Source: Iamia sp035765045 (GTDB lineage: Bacteria > Actinomycetota > Acidimicrobiia > Acidimicrobiales > Iamiaceae). Taken from it: DNA of 64,000 nucleotides. The notes under the pieces were generated by a model. The model did no database searches. It saw nothing but the letters and a program-made list of their open reading frames with translations, and was not told the DNA's origin. Made by a program: the position numbers and the translations under genes. Below, in pieces: positions 8,716 to 16,754 of the stretch (the first letter of the stretch is position 1; each line of letters begins with the position of its first letter). The stretch spans positions 1-64,000 of the forward strand of contig DASTYI010000085.1 in NCBI GenBank assembly GCA_035765045.1, written 5' to 3'.

Positions 8716-9602
8716 CCGTCGGCGAGGAACGGCAGCGCCGCCGGCCGGTGGGCCGCCGCCAGCTCGGCGTCGGTGGGTGGGCGGAGGACCTCGGCCCGCT
8801 CGGCGTCGGGCGTCCAGGCGATGATGCCGAGCTCGGCCATGGCCGCCAGCCAGCCGTCCATCGGCCACCAGCCCCACCGGTCGCGGAACCGCTGGGCGTT
8901 GGCCACCGTCGCCGCCGCCTGCTGGAGCGGGGGCTCCCACGTGTCGTGGTGCTGGTGGAGGATCTCGGCCCCGGCGACGAGGGCGACGGGCACCCCCGCC
9001 TCCCGGGCGGCGACGGCCAGGTCGGTGTCCTCGCCGGCGTAGCCCCGGTACCCCTCGTCGAAACCGCCGAGGGCGAGGAAGGTCGTGCGCCGCAGCGCCA
9101 TGTGCAGCCCCCAGACCAGCTCGTGGCGGGCGCCGAGGGCGATGCCGGTGGCCGGTGGGCGCGGGCGGTGCGGGTGGGGCCGGCCGTGGGGGCGCAGCGC
9201 CTCGGCCCCGGCGCCGAGCGGGGCATCGGGCGGGAGGTAGAGCACCTCGCCGGTGCAGAGGGCGTCGACGGCGCCGAGGGCGTCCTCGAGGGCGGCGACG
9301 TAGCCGGCGGTGGGGATGCAGTCGGCGTCGAGGAAGGCGACGGCCTCGGTGGTGGCCGCCTCGGCGCCCCGGTTGCGGGCCGGGCTGTAGGGGATCCGCT
9401 CGTCGGGGCTGTCGACCTCGATCACCCGCACCGGGTAGGGCCGTGCCCCCGCCACCGGGCGGGGGTCCTCGCCGCCGCAGCGGGCGACGACCACCTCGCG
9501 CGGGTGGCGGTGGCCGGCGTCGAGCCCGTCGAGGAGCCGTCCGAGCATGGCGTTGCGGTCGCGGACGAGGGTCACGACCGTCAGCCCCGGCTCACCGCCC
9601 AT
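8643..9602 (-). CDS. Glycosyltransferase family 2 (GT-A fold)
   Basis: 319 residues. It opens with LTVVTLVRDRNAMLGRLLDG (nucleotide-binding beta1), has SPARNRGAEAATTEAVAFLD leading into the DADCIP metal-binding DxD-type motif, then a conserved GGFDEGYRGYAGEDTDLAVA block with the catalytic ED, and a Trp-rich C-terminus. It transfers a sugar from a nucleotide-sugar to an unknown acceptor. ATG at 9602 lies inside the 3' end of the sulfotransferase gene (11-base overlap), so the two form an operon. No membrane segment is seen. Confidence 0.85.
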   Translation of the reverse strand: MGGEPGLTVVTLVRDRNAMLGRLLDGLDAGHRHPREVVVARCGGEDPRPVAGARPYPVRVIEVDSPDERIPYSPARNRGAEAATTEAVAFLDADCIPTAGYVAALEDALGAVDALCTGEVLYLPPDAPLGAGAEALRPHGRPHPHRPRPPATGIALGARHELVWGLHMALRRTTFLALGGFDEGYRGYAGEDTDLAVAAREAGVPVALVAGAEILHQHHDTWEPPLQQAAATVANAQRFRDRWGWWPMDGWLAAMAELGIIAWTPDAERAEVLRPPTDAELAAAHRPAALPFLADGQPSARVGPIGSSASGPAGWSVSL

Positions 9603-10422
9603 CGTGGGACCACCGGTCGGCGTCGTCGCCGGCCCGCCGACGCAGCCGCTCGTACAGCTCCTCGGCGGCGGCCGGCACGGGGACGTCCCGACCGCTGCGG
9701 TGCAGGGCGCCGTCGACCGCCCCGGTGTCCAGGGTGCGGCCGGTGAACCCGGCGAGGGCGGCGACCCCCTCGCCGGCCAGGAGGGCGGCGTGGTCGAGCA
9801 CCAGCCAGCTCCCGTGGCGGAGGTGGGCCAGGATCCGGCGGTTGGCCGCCTCCCACAGCGCCAGGCCCCGCTGGACGGTGACGGTGAGGTCGCCGTAGTA
9901 GGGGCGGTCGGCCTCCCACAGGGCGTGGAGGCTCGCCGCCACCTCGGCGGGGTGGCGGACGACGGCGACGAAGACGGTTCCGGGCCGCAGGACCGCCCGC
10001 CAGGCGTCGAGGGTCCAGACGAACCGGGGGTCCTTGAGTCCGAGCGGCCCCCCGGCGACGAGGAGGTCCTCCATGCGGCGGCGCTGGTGCGGGTCGGCGG
10101 TGATCACGGCGCCCTCGTCAGGGGCGCCGGCCCAGGCCAGGCGGGCCTCGGGCACCGGCAGCGCCCCCCGGCCGACCACGTGGGGGGCGAGGAGCTCGTC
10201 GTCGAGGTCGGTGACCCGGACGTCCTCGAGGAAGCCACGGGGGTTGGCCGGCGACGGCGGCAGCAGGTGGTCGCCGAAGCCGATCCCGCCCGAGGCGAGC
10301 AGCTGGGCGACGAGGGACGTCCCGCTCCGGGGGGCGCCGAGGACCACGACGTCGGCGGCGCGCCGGACGGTGGCGGGCGGGACGCCGGGAGCGGCGGGGC
10401 TGGTGGTGGGCACGCCGCCCAC
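9592..10422 (-). CDS. Sulfotransferase-family protein
   Basis: 276 residues. The 5'-phosphosulfate (PAPS) loop is VVVLGAPRSGTSLVAQLL at about residues 25-42. The 3'-phosphate loop FVAVVRHPAEVAASL follows at about residues 150-165, with LKDPRFVWTLDAW between. This architecture is that of bacterial sulfotransferases that sulfate glycans or glycolipids. It is the first gene of a two-gene operon with the GT2 enzyme and is divergent from two further glycosyltransferases. GTG at 10422 or 10413 are both possible starts. Confidence 0.8.
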   Translation of the reverse strand: MGGVPTTSPAAPGVPPATVRRAADVVVLGAPRSGTSLVAQLLASGGIGFGDHLLPPSPANPRGFLEDVRVTDLDDELLAPHVVGRGALPVPEARLAWAGAPDEGAVITADPHQRRRMEDLLVAGGPLGLKDPRFVWTLDAWRAVLRPGTVFVAVVRHPAEVAASLHALWEADRPYYGDLTVTVQRGLALWEAANRRILAHLRHGSWLVLDHAALLAGEGVAALAGFTGRTLDTGAVDGALHRSGRDVPVPAAAEELYERLRRRAGDDADRWSHDGR

Positions 10423-10534
10423 TCACCCGCCCGCCGGGAGCCGACGCAGCGGGAACTTCACCCGAAGGGACGATCGTCGCGACCACCGCCGGCGGGAAGG
10501 GCCGCCTCCGCCCGACCCGAACCCGGAGGTCCCC

Positions 10535-11629
10535 TTGCCCGACCCGACGCCGCGGATCGACACCACGCCGCTCCGCATCGCCCTCATCGCCAACCGGAGG
10601 TTCCCGGTCCGGGAGCCCTTCGCCGGCGGGCTCGAGGCCCACACGTGGCAGTTGGCCACCGGGCTGCGCCGCTTCGGGCACCACGTCACCGTGTTCGCCG
10701 GGGCCGGGTCGGACAGTCGCCTCGACGCCCGGCGCTTCGGGGGCGGCGAGCCGGTCCTCAGCGCCGCCGCCCGGGCCGACGTCTCGGCCGCTCCGGAGGA
10801 GGCCATGGCCGACCACCACGCCTACCTCAGCACCATGCTCGACCTGGCCGCCGACCGGGGGCGGACCTACGACGTCGTCCACAACAGCTCGATCCACCAC
10901 CTCCCCCTGGCCATGGCCCCGGCGGTGCGCGCCGCCCAGGTCACGACGCTCCACACCCCGCCCACGCCGTGGATGGAGATGGCCGTCCGGACCAGCCCCG
11001 ACCCGCTGCCGGTGCGCTTCTGCGCCGTCTCCCGCCACACCGCCGAGGCCTGGCGGCCGACGCTCGCCGCCGACGTGGTCACCAACGCCGTCGACCTCGA
11101 CCGCTGGCCGGTGGGGCCGGGCGGCGAGGACGCCGTGTGGTCGGGGCGGATCGTCCCCGAGAAGGGCCTCCACGTGGCGATCGACGCCTGCCGGGCCGCC
11201 GGCGTCCACCTGCGGATCGCCGGCCCCCGCCACGACCCCGGCTACTGGGACGACGAGATCGCCCCCCGGCTCGGGCCCGGGGTCGAGTGGGTCGGGCACC
11301 TCGCCCAGCGCGAGCTGGCCGCCCTGGTGGGGCGGTCGGGCGTCGCCGTCGTCTCCCCGCTGTGGGACGAGCCCTTCGGCCTGGTGGCGCTGGAGGCCCT
11401 GGCCTGCGGGACGCCGGTCGCCGCCCTGGGCCGGGGCGGGCTGGTCGAGATCCTCGACGCCACGTGCAGCCGGCTGGCCGACGGGGTCGACGACCTGGCC
11501 GACGCCGTCACCGCGGCCCGGCGCCTCGACCGGGCGGCGGCCCGCACCCGGGCCGAGCGGATCGGCTCGGTCGACCGCATGGTCGGCGAGTACGTGCGGA
11601 CCTACCGCGAGCTGTTGGCCGCGGCGTGA
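10535..11629 (+). CDS. Glycosyltransferase family 4 (GT-B fold)
   Basis: 364 residues. The N-terminal acceptor domain begins LRIALIANRRFPVREPFAGG, where the GG turn is typical, and includes DVVHNSSIHHL and TLHTPP. The donor domain has VWSGRIVPEKGLHVAIDA, WVGHLAQRELAALVG and the EX7E signature EPFGLVALEALACGTPVAA. TTG at 10535 is chosen as start because GGAGG lies 5 nt upstream and no ATG/GTG fits before the first strand. The stop overlaps the next gene's GTG, so the two are coupled. Confidence 0.88.
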   Translation: MPDPTPRIDTTPLRIALIANRRFPVREPFAGGLEAHTWQLATGLRRFGHHVTVFAGAGSDSRLDARRFGGGEPVLSAAARADVSAAPEEAMADHHAYLSTMLDLAADRGRTYDVVHNSSIHHLPLAMAPAVRAAQVTTLHTPPTPWMEMAVRTSPDPLPVRFCAVSRHTAEAWRPTLAADVVTNAVDLDRWPVGPGGEDAVWSGRIVPEKGLHVAIDACRAAGVHLRIAGPRHDPGYWDDEIAPRLGPGVEWVGHLAQRELAALVGRSGVAVVSPLWDEPFGLVALEALACGTPVAALGRGGLVEILDATCSRLADGVDDLADAVTAARRLDRAAARTRAERIGSVDRMVGEYVRTYRELLAAA

Positions 11630-12678
11630 GGCCGGTCGGCTACTACGTCCACCACGAGGGGGCGGGCCACGGGGCCCTCGGGGCCGCCCTCTCGACCGTG
11701 CTGCGCGACCGCCTGGTCGGGATGGGCTCGGGCGGGCGGCCGGCCGGGTGGCGGGGCCGCTGGATCGACCTCCCCCGCGACGACACCGCCCCGGTCGCCC
11801 CCGACCCGACCCGGGGCGGCGCCTGGCACTGGGCCCCGCGCCGGCACCCGGGCTTCGCCGCGCGGATGGGCACGATCGCCCGCTGGGTCGCCGCCGAGCA
11901 CCCCGTCGCCCTGGTCAGCGACGTCTCCTGCGAGGTCACCGCCCTGGGCGCCCTGCTCGGGGTCCCGACCGCGGCCGTCGTCCTCCACGGCCGGCGCGAC
12001 GACCGGCCCCACCGGCTGGCGTGGGACTCGGCCGACGCCCTCGTCGCCCCCTGGCCGGCCGCCCACGCCGAGCCCTGGTCGGAGCCGTGGCGGGCCAAGG
12101 TGACGACGCTCGGCCTGGTCAGCCGGTTCGACCACCGCCCGCCGCCGGGCCGCCCCGCCGGACGGGAGGTCCTGGTGCTGCTGCCGTCGGGGGCCCACGG
12201 CGTGGCCCTCGCCGCCGTCGAGGCGGCCGCCCGCGCCACCGCACCCGGGGGCTGGCGCTGGACCGTCGCCGGCGGCGACGCCGGGCCGGGTGGCGAGGTC
12301 CGCGGGGTGGGGCGGGTGGAGGACCCGTGGCCGCTGCTCACCCAGGCGCGGGTCGTCGTCGCCACCTGCGGGGCGGGCTCGGTGGCCGACGTCGCCTGCG
12401 CTCGCCGCCCCGCCGTCCTCCTCCCCCAGGACCGGCCCTTCGACGAGCAGCGCGCCTTCGCCGGCCACCTCGACGGCGTGGCCCCGGTGGTGGTGGCCGA
12501 CCGCTGGCCGGACCCGGAGCGGTGGCCCGGGCTCCTCGACCGGGCCGCCGGGCTCGACCCCTCGGGCTGGGACGCCCTCCACGACCGCGGCGGGGCCCGC
12601 CGCCTGGCCGCTCTCCTCACCCGACCGGGCGAGGTCTGGTCCGAGACTGCGACCATGAGCGGGCTCCTCACCCGCTGA
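11626..12678 (+). CDS. GT-B glycosyltransferase, MurG/GT28-like
   Basis: 350 residues. It starts VGYYVHHEGAGHGALGAALS, the His-Gly-rich loop of MurG-like enzymes. The C-terminal donor domain has VLVLLPSGAHGVALAAV, VVVATCGAGSVADVACARRP (equivalent of the MurG GGAxT/S..E region) and LLPQDRPFDEQRAFAGHLD. It probably uses a UDP-sugar on an unknown acceptor. GTG at 11626 overlaps the GT4 stop by GTGA. Together with the sulfotransferase and GT2 it suggests synthesis of a sulfated surface glycan or glycolipid; that last step is inference. Confidence 0.75.
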   Translation: MRPVGYYVHHEGAGHGALGAALSTVLRDRLVGMGSGGRPAGWRGRWIDLPRDDTAPVAPDPTRGGAWHWAPRRHPGFAARMGTIARWVAAEHPVALVSDVSCEVTALGALLGVPTAAVVLHGRRDDRPHRLAWDSADALVAPWPAAHAEPWSEPWRAKVTTLGLVSRFDHRPPPGRPAGREVLVLLPSGAHGVALAAVEAAARATAPGGWRWTVAGGDAGPGGEVRGVGRVEDPWPLLTQARVVVATCGAGSVADVACARRPAVLLPQDRPFDEQRAFAGHLDGVAPVVVADRWPDPERWPGLLDRAAGLDPSGWDALHDRGGARRLAALLTRPGEVWSETATMSGLLTR

Positions 12679-12705
12679 GGGACGCAGTCTCAGGTCGTTC
12701 CCTCA
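12643..12705 (+). terminator. Nested hairpins at the end of the glycan operon
   Basis: GAGACTGCG (12643-12651) pairs perfectly with CGCAGTCTC (12683-12691), enclosing AGCGGG/CCCGCT. A second hairpin, TGAGGGA (12676-12682) with TCCCTCA (12699-12705), is mutually exclusive with part of the first. The block spans the stop codon of the gene ending at 12678. It is a likely terminator; a switching role is speculative. Confidence 0.5.
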
Positions 12706-12762
12706 CCCGACCGGGGTAGGGCGCGCGGGTTTCACGCGACGGCCCGCGGACAGTGGGCGCGG

Positions 12763-14277
12763 GTGCCGAGCCTGCCGCCGACCGCCCGCCCGCTCTGGGT
12801 CGCCCCCGAGGTCACCCGGCCGCCGCTGGAGGGCGACGTCACCACCGACGTCGTCGTCGTCGGCGGCGGGATCGCCGGGCTGACCGCCGCCGTCCTGCTG
12901 GCCCGGGGCGGGGCCCGGGTGCGGGTGCTCGAGGCCGGGACGGTGGGCCAGGGCACCACCGGCGCCAGCACGGCCAAGGTCACCGCCCTCCAGTCGACGC
13001 GGTTGTCGGCGGTCCGCGCCGCCCACGGCGACGATGCCGTCGTCCGCTACACCGAGGCCCAGCTGGCGGCCCAGGCGTGGATCGCCACTCGGGCCGAGGA
13101 GCGCTCGACCCTCTGCCGGCTGGAGCTGCGCGACGCCGTCACCTACGTCACCGAGCCCCACCACCTCGACGACATCGAGGCCGAGGTCGACGCCGCCGTC
13201 CTGGCCGGGCTCCCGATCGAGCCCGACGACGAGGTCCCCGAGCTGCCGTACCCGGTCCTCCGGGGCATCCGGCTCCGCGACCAGGTCCAGCTCGACTCGC
13301 GGGCCTGGGCCGCCGACCTGGCGGCCGAGCTCGACGACCTCCCGACCGCCACCGTCCACGAGGGGAGCCGGGTCACGGGGATCGACCCGCGGGGCCGCCA
13401 CGTCACCACCGCCGACGGGAGGGTCCGCGCCGACCACGTCGTGGTCGCCACCCTGCTCCCGATCACCGACCGCGGCGCCTTCTTCGCCCAGCTCGAACCG
13501 GCCATGTCCCACGGCATCGCCGTCACCCTCTCCGAGGCCGTCGCCGACGGCTTCCCCATGGCCTACGGCGAGGGCGACTCCAGCCGCTCGCTCCGGACCG
13601 CCACCACCGGCGACGGCACGCCCGTCCTGGTCGTCGGGGGCGCCGGCCACACCGTCGGGCGGGCCGCCGACACCCTGTCGGAGCCCGAGGAGCTGCTGGC
13701 CTGGGCCACCGACCACTTCGCCGTCGACGCCGTGACCCACCGCTGGGCGGCCCACGACCTGCGGCCGATCGACGCCGTGCCCTTCGCCGGGCGGGCCGAC
13801 CGCCTGCCGGGCAGTCCGTGGGTCATGACCGGCTTCGCCAAGTGGGGCCTGACCAACGGGACGGCGGCGGCGATGACCGTCGCCGGCCGCATCCTCGGCA
13901 CCGAGGCCCGGCCCTGGGACGGCCTGTTCGACCCCCGCCGCCACCGCGGCCTGACCGGCGCCCGTGAGGCCGCCCGGCTCAACGCCGAGGTCGCCCGCGA
14001 GATGACGGTCGGCTGGGTCCGGCCCACGCGCCGCCGGCGGGCCGTCGTCCCCTGCGGGTCGCCCCCGGGGACCGACGACTGCACCGTGTCGCGGGTGTGC
14101 ACCCACCTCGGTGGCGTCGTCCGCTGGGACGCCGCCGCCGGCACGTGGGACTGCCCGCTCCACGGCTCCCGCTTCGACGCCGGCGGCGTGGTCGTGGCCG
14201 GCCCGGCCATCCGCTCCCTCCGCCGCCACGACGGTGCGCCGCCGACCGACGGCGACCCCACCACCCGCACCCGCTGA
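12763..14277 (+). CDS. FAD-dependent oxidoreductase with C-terminal Rieske [2Fe-2S] domain
   Basis: 504 residues. The N-terminal DAO fold has the dinucleotide motif VVVVGGGIAGLTAAVLLARGG and the GTTGASTAKVTALQS block of the YhfW-like DadA family. Near residues 350-375 is WVMTGFAKWGLTNGTAAA. The last 70 residues form a Rieske domain with CTHLGGVVRW and CPLHGSRFDAGG (Cys-x-His and Cys-x2-His ligands). Such fusions are thought to act as electron-transfer dehydrogenases, but the substrate is not established. It is followed 12 nt later by a WhiB gene with its own GAGGAGGA site, so they are probably co-transcribed. Confidence 0.88.
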   Translation: MPSLPPTARPLWVAPEVTRPPLEGDVTTDVVVVGGGIAGLTAAVLLARGGARVRVLEAGTVGQGTTGASTAKVTALQSTRLSAVRAAHGDDAVVRYTEAQLAAQAWIATRAEERSTLCRLELRDAVTYVTEPHHLDDIEAEVDAAVLAGLPIEPDDEVPELPYPVLRGIRLRDQVQLDSRAWAADLAAELDDLPTATVHEGSRVTGIDPRGRHVTTADGRVRADHVVVATLLPITDRGAFFAQLEPAMSHGIAVTLSEAVADGFPMAYGEGDSSRSLRTATTGDGTPVLVVGGAGHTVGRAADTLSEPEELLAWATDHFAVDAVTHRWAAHDLRPIDAVPFAGRADRLPGSPWVMTGFAKWGLTNGTAAAMTVAGRILGTEARPWDGLFDPRRHRGLTGAREAARLNAEVAREMTVGWVRPTRRRRAVVPCGSPPGTDDCTVSRVCTHLGGVVRWDAAAGTWDCPLHGSRFDAGGVVVAGPAIRSLRRHDGAPPTDGDPTTRTR

Positions 14278-14289
14278 GGAGGAGACGCC

Positions 14290-14577
14290 GTGGACGACAT
14301 CACCGCCACCCGCTGGATCGACGGTGCCGCCTGCCGGGGGCGGCTGGAGCTGTTCTACGCCCCCCACGCCGAACGCCCCCCGGCCCGGGCCCGGCGCGAG
14401 GCCGAGGGGCGCCGGGTGTGCGCCGCCTGCCCGGTCCGCGAGCCCTGCCTCCGCCACGCCCGGTCCCACGGGGAGATGGGGCTGTGGGGCGGCGAGACCG
14501 AGGAGGAGCGGAGCGACGCCGGCTACCCGCCCCGCACCGACCCCGTCCTCGTCGTCCGCCGCCCCCTCGCCAGCTGA
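14290..14577 (+). CDS. WhiB-family [4Fe-4S] transcriptional regulator
   Basis: 95 residues. The first cluster ligand is in DGAACRGRLELFYAPH. The remaining three are in RRVCAACPVREPCLRHA, the CxxC...C arrangement of Wbl proteins. GLWGGETEEER supplies the conserved G(V/I/L)WGG turn that contacts sigma-A region 4. The basic C-terminal tail is short (VVRRPLAS). It acts as a redox-sensitive sigma-associated regulator. Its position after the Rieske fusion suggests a redox-linked unit. It ends before a perfect palindromic terminator. Confidence 0.92.
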   Translation: MDDITATRWIDGAACRGRLELFYAPHAERPPARARREAEGRRVCAACPVREPCLRHARSHGEMGLWGGETEEERSDAGYPPRTDPVLVVRRPLAS

Positions 14578-14608
14578 GCGGGCGGTGACGAGGACCAGGG
14601 CGTGTCCT

Positions 14609-14647
14609 GCGATCGCCTCAAGGTGCCAGGCACCTTGAGGCGATCGC
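14609..14647. repeat. Dispersed palindrome, copy 2 (perfect 39-bp inverted repeat)
   Basis: Arms GCGATCGCCTCAAGGTGCC and its exact complement flank a single A, so 19+1+19 bases pair perfectly. It lies between the convergent WhiB (ends 14577) and ferritin-like (stop 14667) genes, the place for a bidirectional terminator. The core is shared with copies at 8114-8153 and 59240-59272. Confidence 0.9.
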
Positions 14648-14666
14648 GTCACCTGCGGGTCGAGGA

Positions 14667-15377
14667 CTAGGTGGGGACCGGGGCGTCGTCGAAGAGCGAG
14701 TGGATCTTGTCCATGAGGGCCGAGGCGCTGAGGCCGACGGTCTGCATCGCCTTGCTCCGGGCCTGGACCACCATCATCTGCTGGCGCATCTGCCGGGCCC
14801 AGCCGATGTGCTCGGCCTCCTGGGGGAGGACCTGCTCGACGGCCCGGCTCAGGGCGTCCTTGACCTCGCCGTCGGCGAGGCCCTCGGCCAGCGCCGCCAG
14901 CGTCTCCCAGTTGGCGCTGTCGATGGTCTCGGCCAGGACGACGGCGTTCAGCATCACCATCTCCTGGTCCATGAGGTCGACCGAGCCCGAGAGCATGAAC
15001 GACCCCTCGAGGGCGCCGAAGTCGTACTTCTCGGTCGACCGGGCCATCGGGCTGGTGTAGCCGGGGTCGCCCCCGAGGGCCGTGATCAGCTCCTCGAGGA
15101 TGGCGATGTGGGTCTCGGTCTCGGTGCCGAACTCCTCGTAGCGGCGCTTGAGCATCGGGTTGTTCGAGCGGCCGGCGACCGAGCGGTACAGGTGGAACCC
15201 GCAGCGCTCGTGCATCAGCATGTCGCTGAGCATGTCGGCGATGAACGGGCCGTTGAGCCCGGCGCTGCTGCCGAGGTCGGCGTGGGCCTCGTCGAGCACC
15301 AGGCGCTCGGGGTCGATGGCGACCATGGGGCCGGGCTTGGCGGTCCCCCCGAGGTGGTAGGCGGCGTTGGTGGGCAT
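14667..15377 (-). CDS. Ferritin-like-domain protein A
   Basis: 236 residues, nearly all helical. Conserved-looking metal-ligand candidates are DMLMHERCGFHLYRSVAG (Glu-x6-Tyr style), TETETHIAILEELI (ExxH), VDLMDQEMVMLNAVVLAE and VLPQEAEHIGWARQMRQQMM (ExxH). Two E-x2-H pairs in separate helices are what a ferritin-like diiron four-helix bundle needs. It may be an oxidoreductase or iron-handling protein. It lies 15 nt downstream of ferritin-like protein B in one operon. No precise family was recognised. Confidence 0.65.
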   Translation of the reverse strand: MPTNAAYHLGGTAKPGPMVAIDPERLVLDEAHADLGSSAGLNGPFIADMLSDMLMHERCGFHLYRSVAGRSNNPMLKRRYEEFGTETETHIAILEELITALGGDPGYTSPMARSTEKYDFGALEGSFMLSGSVDLMDQEMVMLNAVVLAETIDSANWETLAALAEGLADGEVKDALSRAVEQVLPQEAEHIGWARQMRQQMMVVQARSKAMQTVGLSASALMDKIHSLFDDAPVPT

Positions 15378-15392
15378 GTCGTCGGTCTCCTC

Positions 15393-16616
15393 TCAGGCCC
15401 GGCCGGCCGGCTCGGGCATCGGGTAGACGGGGTTGGGCCCGTCGGTCTCGTCGCGGTACTCCTGGCCCCGGGCCTCGCGGGTGGCCTCGATGACCTCCTC
15501 GCCATAGCTCCCGTCCTTGTTGACGATCGCCTGGTACTGGTGGAACCGGTGGTCGTCGGGCATCTGCTCGAGGCTCATGTAGTCCTCGAGGTTCGTGCGC
15601 AGGTCCACCGTGGCGGCGAGCACGTCGCGCACGTACTGCTTGTTGGGCTCGAAGGTGAGCGGGACGCCGGGCAGCTCGGGCGGCAGCAGCTCCTCGGGCT
15701 CGCGGCCCTCGAAGACCCGCAGCAGCCGGGCCGCCTCCTGGAGCTGGCCGATCTCCATGTTGAGGTGGAGCTCCCACAGCTGCTTGACCCGGGGATCGGT
15801 CTCGGTCTCGAACATCGACCAGTAGAGGTAGACCTCGTTGGCCTCGTGGAACAGCAGGTTGGCGAGCCACGAGTCGAGCGGGTCGAGCAGCGACTCGTAG
15901 TGCGAGACGTGCTCCTCCTCGACCTGGCCGATCTCCAGGTAGAGGCCCCGGGCGATCGGCTCCATCAGGTCGGGGCCGACGTTCATGTAGTAGTTCATTG
16001 TCTGCTGCTCGGCGGCCACGATGGTCATCACGTGCATGCGTGACAGCGGGTTCACCGTCTGGGTGGCGAAGTGCCGGCGGAGCATGTCGACCGGGTCGCG
16101 GTGGTGGGCGAAGGTGGGCCGGCCGGGCGTGATCTCGGTGAGGCCCTGGGTCAGCTCCTTGGCGTACTTGCCCTCGATCAGGTCGTAGAGGTTGGCGTAC
16201 CGGTAGAGGTGGTCGAAGTCCTCCAGGAGGGCGAAGTCGAGCGCCATCTTGAGGTTCGGGTCGGGCTCGTTGCGGGCCAGCCAGGCCGTCAGGTCGACGG
16301 CCACCTGCTCGTAGCCGATCGTCAGCTCGAGCACGGTGTTCTCACCGGGCAGCAGCCAGTTCACCGCCTTCTGCTGCTGCTGCTCGACCCGCCGGCTGGT
16401 GGCCAGCGAGCGCTTGAGCTCGGGGTTGTCGGTGTTGCGGGCGAACTGGTGCGAGAACATGATCGACTCGACCTCGATCCCGTTCATCAGGATGACCCTC
16501 GTCATCGTGTACGGGTCGTCGGGCCGAGCCGGGAGGGGGTCGACGTTGAGCTCTCTCCACGATCGGAACTGCTCCTCGATCGGGATCCCCTTGTGCTCGA
16601 GCGGGTTGAACCCCAT
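15393..16616 (-). CDS. Ferritin-like-domain protein B
   Basis: 407 residues, helical. Candidate ligands: VESIMFSHQFARNTDNPELK, FALLEDFDHLYRYANLYD (ExxxH), QVEEEHVSHYESLLDPLDSW (EExH/E) and LHLNMEIGQLQEAARLLRVF. The ATG at 16616 is supported by AAGGAGG about 7 nt upstream. A short acidic/Pro tail ends the protein. It is the first gene of a two-gene operon with protein A. The function is unknown; a diiron monooxygenase or oxidase is possible. The next gene upstream (16755) is divergent with only about 140 bp between. Confidence 0.62.
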   Translation of the reverse strand: MGFNPLEHKGIPIEEQFRSWRELNVDPLPARPDDPYTMTRVILMNGIEVESIMFSHQFARNTDNPELKRSLATSRRVEQQQQKAVNWLLPGENTVLELTIGYEQVAVDLTAWLARNEPDPNLKMALDFALLEDFDHLYRYANLYDLIEGKYAKELTQGLTEITPGRPTFAHHRDPVDMLRRHFATQTVNPLSRMHVMTIVAAEQQTMNYYMNVGPDLMEPIARGLYLEIGQVEEEHVSHYESLLDPLDSWLANLLFHEANEVYLYWSMFETETDPRVKQLWELHLNMEIGQLQEAARLLRVFEGREPEELLPPELPGVPLTFEPNKQYVRDVLAATVDLRTNLEDYMSLEQMPDDHRFHQYQAIVNKDGSYGEEVIEATREARGQEYRDETDGPNPVYPMPEPAGRA

Positions 16617-16754
16617 TGGGCGCCTCCTTGGTGCGGATCCGGGCCAGCCCCTGCTCTCCACCGGCCATCGTCCGAACCACGCCCGCCCCGGTTCACCCCA
16701 ACAGGTCACGCGGTACCCTCCTCGACCCTGGGCACCGATGAACCCACCGGTGGG

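Noticed and set aside
9547..11625. Plus-strand reading frame upstream of the MurG-like gene
   Set aside because: Arg/Pro/Gly noise antisense to the sulfotransferase and out of frame with the GT4 gene; the real gene starts at 11626.
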